Part shown: positions 33,959 through 41,036 of the stretch, one piece after another
Position numbering within the stretch: the stretch's first letter is position 1
Layout: the number at the start of each line of letters is the position of its first letter
Assembly: GCF_021389975.1 (NCBI RefSeq)
Contig: NZ_CP089981.1
Location: forward strand, 383,501 to 447,500
Direction: 5' to 3'
Length of the DNA: 64,000 nt
DNA from: Fulvivirga ulvae
Lineage (GTDB): Bacteria; Bacteroidota; Bacteroidia; Cytophagales; Cyclobacteriaceae
Translations under genes and position numbers: made by a program
Notes under the pieces: generated by a model
The model's database searches: none
What the model saw: only the letters and a program-made list of their open reading frames with translations
What the model was told of the DNA's origin: nothing

Positions 33959-34840
33959 CTAATAGTCCTGGAGTAAAATTTTCCAGGCAGTTTTGACATT
34001 TCCATTTTCCAGATGTTGTTGAGCCAACCTGTGTAAATCACCTTCAACATCTGATGAACCTGTCAATATCTTTCCTACTTCTTCATTAACCGCATAAGCC
34101 TTCACTTCATCGTCAGTAGGCAGCACTTCGGTATTGCCCAGGCGTCCCAGGTTGTTACCGGTAAGCACTTTGCTATACCTGATCCGCTCAGGGATCTGAT
34201 CTACACCCATACCAAGAGTAGTCAATGGTTTTGGGATTTCAAAAATAGATTCGCCCTGTGCCCTGCAGTACCAGTTACCCCCCATTCGGGCCACTGCATC
34301 CAGCTTAAAGGGGTCTATTACCTGATTTTCGTCAAGTATTTCATCTTTAATATGGGCCAGCAGTACTTCACAGATTACTAGATTACCTGCGCCACCTTCG
34401 CTACCCAATGGCTTCACTTCTATTACTTTACACTCAAAAGCTGCAGGGGCTTCGCCCACTCTCGGAGGCCCTACGATCTCAGAAGCTACAGGAGTAAGGC
34501 CAGCTTTTTCAAACTCATTAACCCCTTTACCATACTCCGTACTGGCCAGGGACATCTGCTCCACCATGTCATAGTTAACAATGTTGATCACAACCTCTTT
34601 TACTTCAAGCACATTTTCATAGGTATGCTTGGTGGTATTGTCACGACCTCTTCTGGCCGGAGAAAATACCAATATGGGCGGGTTGGCACTAAAGCAATTG
34701 AAAAAGCTAAAGGGACTGAGGTTTACATTGCCTTCTTTATCTATGGTGCTGGCAAATGCAATCGGTCTGGGTGCCACGGCGCCTAGCAAATAGCCATGCA
34801 TTTTTCCAACAGATACTTCTTTAGGATCTATTCTCAACAT
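33959..34840 (-). CDS. flavin reductase-like FMN-binding protein
   Basis: The N-terminal 190 residues carry the flavin-reductase domain: YLLGAVAPRPIAFASTIDKE, then LSPFSFFNCFSANPPILVFS, the FMN-binding loops. A C-terminal extension (about 100 residues) with LTTLGMGVDQIPERIRYS is seen in homologs encoded inside Bacteroidota homogentisate operons. It starts one base after the fahA stop, so it is the last gene of a coupled series. The proposed role is a flavin-dependent step or reduced-flavin supply in aromatic degradation; exact reaction unknown. Confidence 0.9.
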   Translation of the reverse strand: MLRIDPKEVSVGKMHGYLLGAVAPRPIAFASTIDKEGNVNLSPFSFFNCFSANPPILVFSPARRGRDNTTKHTYENVLEVKEVVINIVNYDMVEQMSLASTEYGKGVNEFEKAGLTPVASEIVGPPRVGEAPAAFECKVIEVKPLGSEGGAGNLVICEVLLAHIKDEILDENQVIDPFKLDAVARMGGNWYCRAQGESIFEIPKPLTTLGMGVDQIPERIRYSKVLTGNNLGRLGNTEVLPTDDEVKAYAVNEEVGKILTGSSDVEGDLHRLAQQHLENGNVKTAWKILLQDY

Positions 34841-34841
34841 A

Positions 34842-36113
34842 TTATTTTGCAGGTAAAACTTTTGATTTCACTTCTCCAAAACCTATTCTCAAGCCATCTT
34901 TTTCGGCATATCCTCTCATGATAATGGTATCACCATCTTCGAGAAACTTCCTCTCTGAGCCATCAGAAAGTTTAATAGGCTTTGTACCCTTCCAGGCCAG
35001 TTCAAGCATTGATCCGTATGAGTCCGGTGTAGGCCCGCTGATAGTACCTGAGGCATACATATCACCTACCTGGATGTTGCAACCATTTATGGTATGATGT
35101 GCCAGTTGTTGGTTCACATTCCAGTACATGTATTTGAAATTACTGTTACAGATCGCATTTTCTTCACCACCCTCCGGTTGTAACAACACCTGGAGGTTGA
35201 TATCAAAGTTTTTAGCACCTTTTACTTCAAGGTATGGAAGTACTTCCGGCTTCTGCTCAGGGCCTTTGGTCCTGAAAGGTTCAAGGGCATCCATGGTAAC
35301 AATCCATGGAGAAATAGATGAAGCAAAGTTTTTAGCTAGGAAGGGGCCTAATGGCACATATTCCCATACCTGGATGTCACGCGCTGACCAGTCGTTGAAC
35401 AGCACAAAACCAAATATAAAATCTTCAGCTTTGCCTGTAGGTATACTGTTGCCGAGGCCATTTTCCTTGCAGGTAATGAAGGCCATTTCAAGTTCAAAAT
35501 CAAGTCTTTTACACGGACCAAAAGACGGCTTATCTGCATCCGGGGCTTTGGTTTGCCCTTTCGGACGATGAATATCCACACCCGAAGCTACAATAGAAGA
35601 AGCCCGGCCATGATAGCCTACTGGGATGTGCTTCCAGTTTGGCAGCAAAGCATTGTCCGGATCACGGAACATGGTACCGACATTAGTCGCATGCTCTTCA
35701 CTGCTATAAAAGTCAGTATAGTTGGGCACCTTCACCGGCATCAGCATTTCAGCCTCATCCATAGGCACAAGTGCTATTTCCCTGGCTGGCTTATTGTCAC
35801 GCAATTCATCGTTACCAGCCTCAAGCAGTTCGGAGATCCTGTTGCGGACCTCGCGGGTCTTCTCCTTGCCCAGGCCAATAAAATGATTGAGATAATGGTG
35901 ATTGAACACACCCGAAGGCAATCCAAGCCCATCTAAAAAGCCATTTTCATGCAAGTATGTAAGGTCGAGGATATAATCGCCAATGGCGACTCCTGCACCC
36001 GCCTCCATATAATCGGTTTTAAAAATACCAAAAGGTAGGTTTTGTATAGGAAAATCAGAATTTTCCGGTACTTCCACCCACGATTTCAGAGATGGGTCGT
36101 TCGCTTTTATCAT
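34842..36113 (-). CDS. fahA: fumarylacetoacetase
   Basis: 423 residues with the FAH signatures YTDFYSSEEHATNVGTMFRD (metal and catalytic region, the phrase ends at the Asp), HIPVGYHGRASS and FGPCKRLDFELEMAFIT, followed by FNDWSARDIQVWEYVPLGPF. FAH hydrolyses fumarylacetoacetate to fumarate and acetoacetate, the last step of tyrosine breakdown. It sits between hppD and the flavin reductase gene. There is no maleylacetoacetate isomerase gene in the window. Confidence 0.97.
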   Translation of the reverse strand: MIKANDPSLKSWVEVPENSDFPIQNLPFGIFKTDYMEAGAGVAIGDYILDLTYLHENGFLDGLGLPSGVFNHHYLNHFIGLGKEKTREVRNRISELLEAGNDELRDNKPAREIALVPMDEAEMLMPVKVPNYTDFYSSEEHATNVGTMFRDPDNALLPNWKHIPVGYHGRASSIVASGVDIHRPKGQTKAPDADKPSFGPCKRLDFELEMAFITCKENGLGNSIPTGKAEDFIFGFVLFNDWSARDIQVWEYVPLGPFLAKNFASSISPWIVTMDALEPFRTKGPEQKPEVLPYLEVKGAKNFDINLQVLLQPEGGEENAICNSNFKYMYWNVNQQLAHHTINGCNIQVGDMYASGTISGPTPDSYGSMLELAWKGTKPIKLSDGSERKFLEDGDTIIMRGYAEKDGLRIGFGEVKSKVLPAK

Positions 36114-36208
36114 ATTTATTAAAACGGTTTTTTTGAATTCAACAAAACAACCAAAATCCCCTTCTTTGTTAAGGAAAGGGGATCGAGGGTGTTTATTACA
36201 GTTATAAA

Positions 36209-37345
36209 TTACAGTGTACCTCTCAGCTCCTGCTCTCTTTCTATGGCTTCAAACAAGGCCTTAAAATTACCTTTTCCAAAAGACTTAGCACCCTTTCGCT
36301 GGATAATTTCAAAAAACAAAGTAGGCCTGTCACATACCGGCTTGGTAAAGATTTGCAGCAGATAACCTTCATCATCCCTGTCAATCAGTATTCCAAGCTC
36401 TTTTAGCGGATCCAGATCCTCATCGATCTCTCCTACCCTGTCCAGCACAGTATCGTAGTATGTAGTTGGCACTCTAAGAAACTCTACCCCTCTGTCTCTC
36501 AATGCTGTTACTGTTTCTATAATGTTGTTGGTGGCTACGGCAATGTGCTGCACACCGGAACCATTATAGAAGTCAAGGTATTCTTCAATCTGGGATTTTT
36601 TCTTGCCCTCAGCCGGCTCATTGATTGGGAATTTGATCCTACCGTTGCCGTTGGTCATTACCTTACTCATCAAGGCAGTGTAGTCAGTAGAAATATCTTT
36701 ATCATCAAAAGATACCAACTGGGCAAACCCCATGACATCCTTATAAAAGTTTACCCATTTATTCATTTCATTCCAGCCTACATTACCTACCATATGGTCT
36801 ATATAGCGAAGCCCTACAGGCTCAGGGTTGTAGACAGTTTCCCACTTCTTATAGCCGGGCAAAAACACGCCATTGTAGTTTTTGCGCTCAATGAAAATAT
36901 GTATGGTGTCACCATAAGTATGAATACCGGATTTGATGATGTGCCCGTTTTCATCCTCCACTTTTGTAGGCTCCATATATGACTTAGCGCCTCTGGCAGT
37001 AGTCTCTTTCCATGATTTGGTAGCATCATCTACCCAAAGGGCGACAACCTTTACACCATCGCCATGCTGGTCCAGATGCTTGTTATACTCGCCCCCCTGT
37101 CCCAAAGGAGTGGTCAATACCAGACGGATCTTATCCTGCACCAGCACATATGAAGCTTTGTCCTTCACACCAGTCTCCAGCCCTGAATAAGCCAGCGACT
37201 GAAAGCCAAAAGCCGTCTTGTAAAAATGCGCTGCCTGTTTGGCATTGCCTACTATCAGTTCGACATAGTCTGTACCATTAAGTGGGAGGAAGTCTTCTGC
37301 GTCTTTGAAAATCTTCTTTATTTCAGTGTTTTCTACTTGTGACAT
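36209..37345 (-). CDS. hppD: 4-hydroxyphenylpyruvate dioxygenase
   Basis: 378 residues of the usual length. The iron ligands fall in the second VOC-type half: YIDHMVGNVGW (His), GVQHIAVATNNI (His) and FFEIIQRKGAKSFG (Glu), with the last helix motif NFKALFEAIEREQ. The enzyme converts 4-hydroxyphenylpyruvate to homogentisate. It lies 95 bases before fahA and after a four-helix-bundle ORF; 113 bases separate the two. Confidence 0.98.
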   Translation of the reverse strand: MSQVENTEIKKIFKDAEDFLPLNGTDYVELIVGNAKQAAHFYKTAFGFQSLAYSGLETGVKDKASYVLVQDKIRLVLTTPLGQGGEYNKHLDQHGDGVKVVALWVDDATKSWKETTARGAKSYMEPTKVEDENGHIIKSGIHTYGDTIHIFIERKNYNGVFLPGYKKWETVYNPEPVGLRYIDHMVGNVGWNEMNKWVNFYKDVMGFAQLVSFDDKDISTDYTALMSKVMTNGNGRIKFPINEPAEGKKKSQIEEYLDFYNGSGVQHIAVATNNIIETVTALRDRGVEFLRVPTTYYDTVLDRVGEIDEDLDPLKELGILIDRDDEGYLLQIFTKPVCDRPTLFFEIIQRKGAKSFGKGNFKALFEAIEREQELRGTL

Positions 37346-37384
37346 TTTTTCGAGGTTTAATATTCCAACTTATTTTGTAGTTGA

Positions 37385-37414
37385 GTCCGAAGTCCGAAGA
37401 CGGAAGCCCGAAGT
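37385..37414. repeat. left GAAGTCCGAAG-type tract flanking four-helix-bundle ORF
   Basis: The tract gtccgaagtccgaagacgg and its continuation to 37414 is made of CCGAAG units. It is an inverted partner of the tract at 37835-37864 (reverse complement gcaggaagtcagaagaccg...). Confidence 0.6.
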
Positions 37415-37458
37415 GGGATACAGATCCAGAATAGACTCCGCTTTTCAATTCAGCTATC

Positions 37459-37812
37459 TCAACGTATTTTTTCTTTAAAAGCAACCATCATATTCATCAG
37501 GTTGTACGAATAGTCATAATGTATTTTAAACTCTTCTTTTGTTATATATTCCCGCCTTTCGGCTTTATGAAGACAGGTAACGACCTCAGCAAGTGAACGT
37601 ATGGCATAGCCCATGAATTTCTTAAACTCTGCATTGGATTGACCGATTGCACCTTCAGAAATATTAAAAGCAACAGAGTCACCTGCTCTCCTCAATTGAG
37701 ATGAAAGGTTATAAATTTCCTCTTTAGGGAACTTGCCACATAATCCATTTATATTTTCACCTAATTCCATTGCTCTCTGCCATATTATCAGGTTCTCAAA
37801 CTTAAATCCCAT
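37459..37812 (-). CDS. four-helix-bundle protein (23S IVS/S23 type)
   Basis: 117 residues forming four predicted helices: FENLIIWQRAMELGENINGL, EEIYNLSSQLRRAGDSVAFN, ISEGAIGQSNAEFKKFMGYA and a C-terminal helix. This is the four-helix-bundle family first met in 23S rRNA intervening sequences and related to bAvd. Here it is inserted between hppD and hmgA, with inverted GAAGTC-rich tracts on both sides, which suggests a small mobile unit. It has no link in sequence to tyrosine degradation. The gaps to the neighbours are 57 and 113 bases, long for this operon. Confidence 0.85.
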   Translation of the reverse strand: MGFKFENLIIWQRAMELGENINGLCGKFPKEEIYNLSSQLRRAGDSVAFNISEGAIGQSNAEFKKFMGYAIRSLAEVVTCLHKAERREYITKEEFKIHYDYSYNLMNMMVAFKEKIR

Positions 37813-37834
37813 TATTTTTTATATAATATCCATA

Positions 37835-37864
37835 CCTTCCGACTTCGGTCTTCTGACTTCCTGC
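37835..37864. repeat. right inverted GAAGTC-type tract
   Basis: CCTTCCGACTTCGGTCTTCT and the following GACTTCCTGC form the inverted counterpart of 37385-37414. Together the tracts enclose the four-helix-bundle ORF. Confidence 0.6.
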
Positions 37865-37869
37865 TTAAA

Positions 37870-39027
37870 TTATTCCAGCCACGACCTATAATAACTCTCA
37901 TCGGCGATAGCCATGGCTTCCTCAGTCACCATCAGGGGTTTAAAGGTGTCGACCATTACGGCGAGTTCCTGGGTGTCTTTTTTACCGAGGCTTCTTTCCA
38001 TGGCTCCGGGATGCGGGCCGTGGGGGATTCCTGCAGGGTGTAGTGAAATATGTCCTGCTTCGATGTCGTTTCTGCTCATGAAGTCGCCGTCTACGTAGTA
38101 AAGCACCTCGTCTGAGTCTATGTTGCTGTGGTTGTATGGAGCAGGTATAGATTCAGGGTGGTAATCGTAAATTCTGGGCACAAATGAGCAAACTACGAAA
38201 GCATCAGTCTCAAAAGTCTGGTGTACCGGCGGTGGCTGATGAACGCGGCCGGTAATGGGCTCGAAGTCATGGATTGAGAAGGCATAAGGATAGTTATAAC
38301 CATCCCAACCTACTACACTGAAAGGGTGACGGGCATACACCATATCAAAAAGGTCGCCCTGTTTTTTCACCTTCACAATGAAGTCGCCTTTGTTGTCATA
38401 TGTTTCCAGCTCAGACGGCCTTCTGATATCGCGCTCGCAAAATGGCGAATGCTCCAAAAGCTGTCCAAACCAGTTGCGGTATTTCTTAGGCGTATAAATA
38501 GGTCTTTTCGACTCTACAATAAACAGTCTGTTATCCTCGGTATCAAAATCCATGATATAGATCATCCCCCTTGGCACCAGAAGATAGTCACCATACTTAA
38601 AGTCAATGTTGCCCATAAAAGTCCTCAATTTGCCCGAGCCTTTATGCACAAAGATCAGCTCGTCTGCATCCGTATTTTTATAGAAATAATCCCTTACCGA
38701 TTTTCTCGGGGCAGCCAGGATAATGGACACATCGCTGTTGACCAGCACAGGTTTCCTGCTGTCCAGGTAGTCATCTTCCGGCCTGATCTGAAAACCGCGA
38801 AGCCTGTAAGATTGGATGTTGTTCTCTCTGGCTATTTTAGGAGCGACTGACCTTTTGTTCATTATCTCCTTTACCTGAGTAGGCCGGTGCTCATGGTATA
38901 ACAGAGACGACATGCCGTCGAACCCTATGGTACCAAACAGCTCTTCGTAATAGTACGACCCATCCGGCTTCTTGAAAGTCGTGTGCCGCTTGTGGGGAAT
39001 TTTTCCTAGTTGGTGATATATTGGCAT
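37870..39027 (-). CDS. hmgA: homogentisate 1,2-dioxygenase
   Basis: 385 residues with the homogentisate dioxygenase phrases LGKIPHKRHTTFKKPDGSYY at the N-terminus, WDGYNYPYAFSIHDFEPITG in the centre and VPRIYDYHPESIPAPYNHSN, then HPAGIPHGPHPGAMERSLG with the metal-binding His residues of the C-terminal cupin. It cleaves homogentisate to maleylacetoacetate with O2 and Fe(II). It is shorter than the 430-450 residue enzymes of Proteobacteria, as usual in Bacteroidota. gdh lies 18 bases upstream. Confidence 0.97.
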   Translation of the reverse strand: MPIYHQLGKIPHKRHTTFKKPDGSYYYEELFGTIGFDGMSSLLYHEHRPTQVKEIMNKRSVAPKIARENNIQSYRLRGFQIRPEDDYLDSRKPVLVNSDVSIILAAPRKSVRDYFYKNTDADELIFVHKGSGKLRTFMGNIDFKYGDYLLVPRGMIYIMDFDTEDNRLFIVESKRPIYTPKKYRNWFGQLLEHSPFCERDIRRPSELETYDNKGDFIVKVKKQGDLFDMVYARHPFSVVGWDGYNYPYAFSIHDFEPITGRVHQPPPVHQTFETDAFVVCSFVPRIYDYHPESIPAPYNHSNIDSDEVLYYVDGDFMSRNDIEAGHISLHPAGIPHGPHPGAMERSLGKKDTQELAVMVDTFKPLMVTEEAMAIADESYYRSWLE

Positions 39028-39045
39028 AACGCTTTGTTGTTTAGG

Positions 39046-40272
39046 TTAAACTAACTGTTCTAAGGCTATTTCAAAAGAAGTGCTGGCAATGTTGGTTTTC
39101 TCCTTATTGGCGGCATGCGCCTTCTCCAAAGCCTTGCGAATGATGTTTGAGGTATCATTAAAAATAGCCTCATCTTCCAGGCTCACCTCATCACTCATCA
39201 GATAAGCAAAGACTCTCGCCATACCGCAGTTGGCGATAAAATCAGGAATAACCGAACACCTCTGGTCTGCAAAAAGACCGATCGGACCGAAGAATATTTC
39301 TTTGTCTGCAAAAGGCACATTGGCACCACAAGAGAATACCTCCAGGTTAGAAGCAATCATTCTGTCCACCTGATCTCTGGTGATCAGCCTTGAAGCTGCG
39401 GCGGGAACGAAAATTTCATAGTCCATGTCCCAGATCTTTTCATTAATCTCATCAAAAGGGATTATATTATCAGCAACGAGTTGATTGCCCTTTCTGTTCA
39501 GGAAAAAGGCCTTTATCTCATCAAATGAGAAACCATCTTCGTTAATAACACCGCCTTCACGGTCTATAATTCCAACTACTTTCACACCCATTTGAGCCAG
39601 ATAAAAACCTGCGGCCGCACCTACATTGCCCCAGCCTTGTATCACAGCTTTTTTGGTAGCAATATCACCGCCCCAGATGTCGTAGTAGTGCCTTAGAGCC
39701 TCTGCAACACCATAGCCAGTGATCATATCCGCTACGGTATACTTTCTGGCCAGTGAAGGCGTATATTTTTCATCTTCCAGCACCTTGATCACACCATGCC
39801 TGAGTTGGCCGATTCGATTAATGGTCTGGGCCTCCGAAGGCTTAAAATGACCTGAAAATACACCTTCCTGCGGGTGCCATACACCATTGTTTTCGGTAAT
39901 AGGGATCACTTCATGGATCTCATCCACATTCAGGTCTCCACCTGTACCATAGTAATTTTTTAAAAGCGGCTTAACTGCAGCAAACCATTTTTTTAAAACC
40001 TGAGGTTTTCTAGGGTCGTTAGGATCGAAGTTTATTCCGGATTTTGCTCCGCCAATGGCAGGCCCGGAAACAGTAAATTTTACTTCCATGGTTTTGGCAA
40101 GGGATTCCACTTCACGCTTATCCAGTCCCTTTCGCATCCGGGTACCTCCTCCGGCTGCACCGCCACGCAGTGAGTTGATCACCACCCAGCCTTCTGCGCC
40201 GGTTTCATCATCGTACCATTCAAAAACCACTTCAGGCCTTTTATTTTCAAACTTCTCAAGTAATTCTTTCAT
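39046..40272 (-). CDS. Glu/Leu/Phe/Val dehydrogenase
   Basis: 408 residues with the GDH-family catalytic region MRKGLDKREVESLAKTMEVK and SGPAIGGAKSGINFDPND, and the NAD(P)-binding domain AVIQGWGNVGAAAGFYLAQM. The enzyme deaminates an amino acid oxidatively to the 2-oxo acid, or the reverse. Being first in the tyrosine operon it could act on an aromatic amino acid or supply 2-oxoglutarate for transamination; the fold alone does not settle the substrate. Divergently transcribed from an Lrp/AsnC gene 181 bases away. Confidence 0.9.
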   Translation of the reverse strand: MKELLEKFENKRPEVVFEWYDDETGAEGWVVINSLRGGAAGGGTRMRKGLDKREVESLAKTMEVKFTVSGPAIGGAKSGINFDPNDPRKPQVLKKWFAAVKPLLKNYYGTGGDLNVDEIHEVIPITENNGVWHPQEGVFSGHFKPSEAQTINRIGQLRHGVIKVLEDEKYTPSLARKYTVADMITGYGVAEALRHYYDIWGGDIATKKAVIQGWGNVGAAAGFYLAQMGVKVVGIIDREGGVINEDGFSFDEIKAFFLNRKGNQLVADNIIPFDEINEKIWDMDYEIFVPAAASRLITRDQVDRMIASNLEVFSCGANVPFADKEIFFGPIGLFADQRCSVIPDFIANCGMARVFAYLMSDEVSLEDEAIFNDTSNIIRKALEKAHAANKEKTNIASTSFEIALEQLV

Positions 40273-40386
40273 CTATGTTTTCTGGTAATTTTTATACTCT
40301 AATATCAAATGTCGCATGTTGACAATGATTTACATCATGAAGTCCTGCAATTTTTCCCTATTCTGGTGTTTTCACATTTTTAAACA

Positions 40387-40394
40387 TAGATTTG
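40387..40394 (+). promoter_or_regulatory. candidate -7 box (TAGATTTG) of lrp-type gene
   Basis: Perfect TAnnTTTG in the 181-base divergent region between gdh and the Lrp-type gene, 60 bases before its ATG. The T-rich stretch at about 40364-40370 may supply the -33 element. Confidence 0.5.
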
Positions 40395-40453
40395 TAGATG
40401 ATTTTTCTTTTTAATAATAAATTTCATCTCAAATACAGAAAAAGAGCATTTCG

Positions 40454-40924
40454 ATGGACATTAAATTAGACGAAACAGACATTAAGATCCTGGAAATCCT
40501 TCAAAAGGAAGGACGGATCACCACCAAAGCTCTTGCTGACCGGCTCAAGCTTTCCACTACACCGGTCTATGAAAGGATCAAACGTCTGGAGCGTGAGAAG
40601 ATCATTGATAAGTATGTAGCGTTGCTCAATCAGAAGAAGCTCGACATCAAACTGACGGTTTTTATTTTCATCAGCCTGAAAAACCATACCCGCTCATACC
40701 TGGAAAGCTTTATTGATGAAATGAATAAATTTGATGAAGTAACAGAATGCTACCACGTGGCCGGGGGATTTGATTTTTTTCTCAAGGTAATCATCAAAGA
40801 CATGGAAGCCTATGAAGCTTTTTTATTGACCAAACTATCCGTCAACACCAATATTGCCCATGTACAAAGCTCTTTTGTGCTGTCCAGAAGCAAGCATTCC
40901 ACGGCGCTAAGAGTAAGGAAATAA
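40454..40924 (+). CDS. Lrp/AsnC-family transcriptional regulator
   Basis: Residues 1-50 form the AsnC-type winged helix-turn-helix (TDIKILEILQKEGRITTKAL, then LKLSTTPVYERIKRLERE), and residues 65-150 the RAM effector domain (VTECYHVAGGFDFFLKVI). 156 residues. The gene is divergent from gdh and the tyrosine operon, so regulation of that operon by an amino acid is the natural hypothesis. The intergenic region would hold the operator. Confidence 0.93.
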   Translation: MDIKLDETDIKILEILQKEGRITTKALADRLKLSTTPVYERIKRLEREKIIDKYVALLNQKKLDIKLTVFIFISLKNHTRSYLESFIDEMNKFDEVTECYHVAGGFDFFLKVIIKDMEAYEAFLLTKLSVNTNIAHVQSSFVLSRSKHSTALRVRK

Positions 40925-40993
40925 GCCCGGGGTGTAGCACCCTTAGCTGTCTTATTTTTGACCTCTAAAGGCCTTCAATTAGGTTTAATTTCA

Positions 40994-41001
40994 TAATTTT
41001 G
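40994..41001 (+). promoter_or_regulatory. candidate -7 box (TAATTTTG) of valS
   Basis: Fits TAnnTTTG, 36 bases before the valS ATG. Confidence 0.45.
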
Positions 41002-41036
41002 CAGACTTAAAATTTTTAAAGCAACCAGAAAAACAT

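Noticed and set aside
40928..40943. GGGTG/CACCC hairpin after the Lrp-type gene
   Set aside because: Stem is short and no T-run follows, so not called a terminator.
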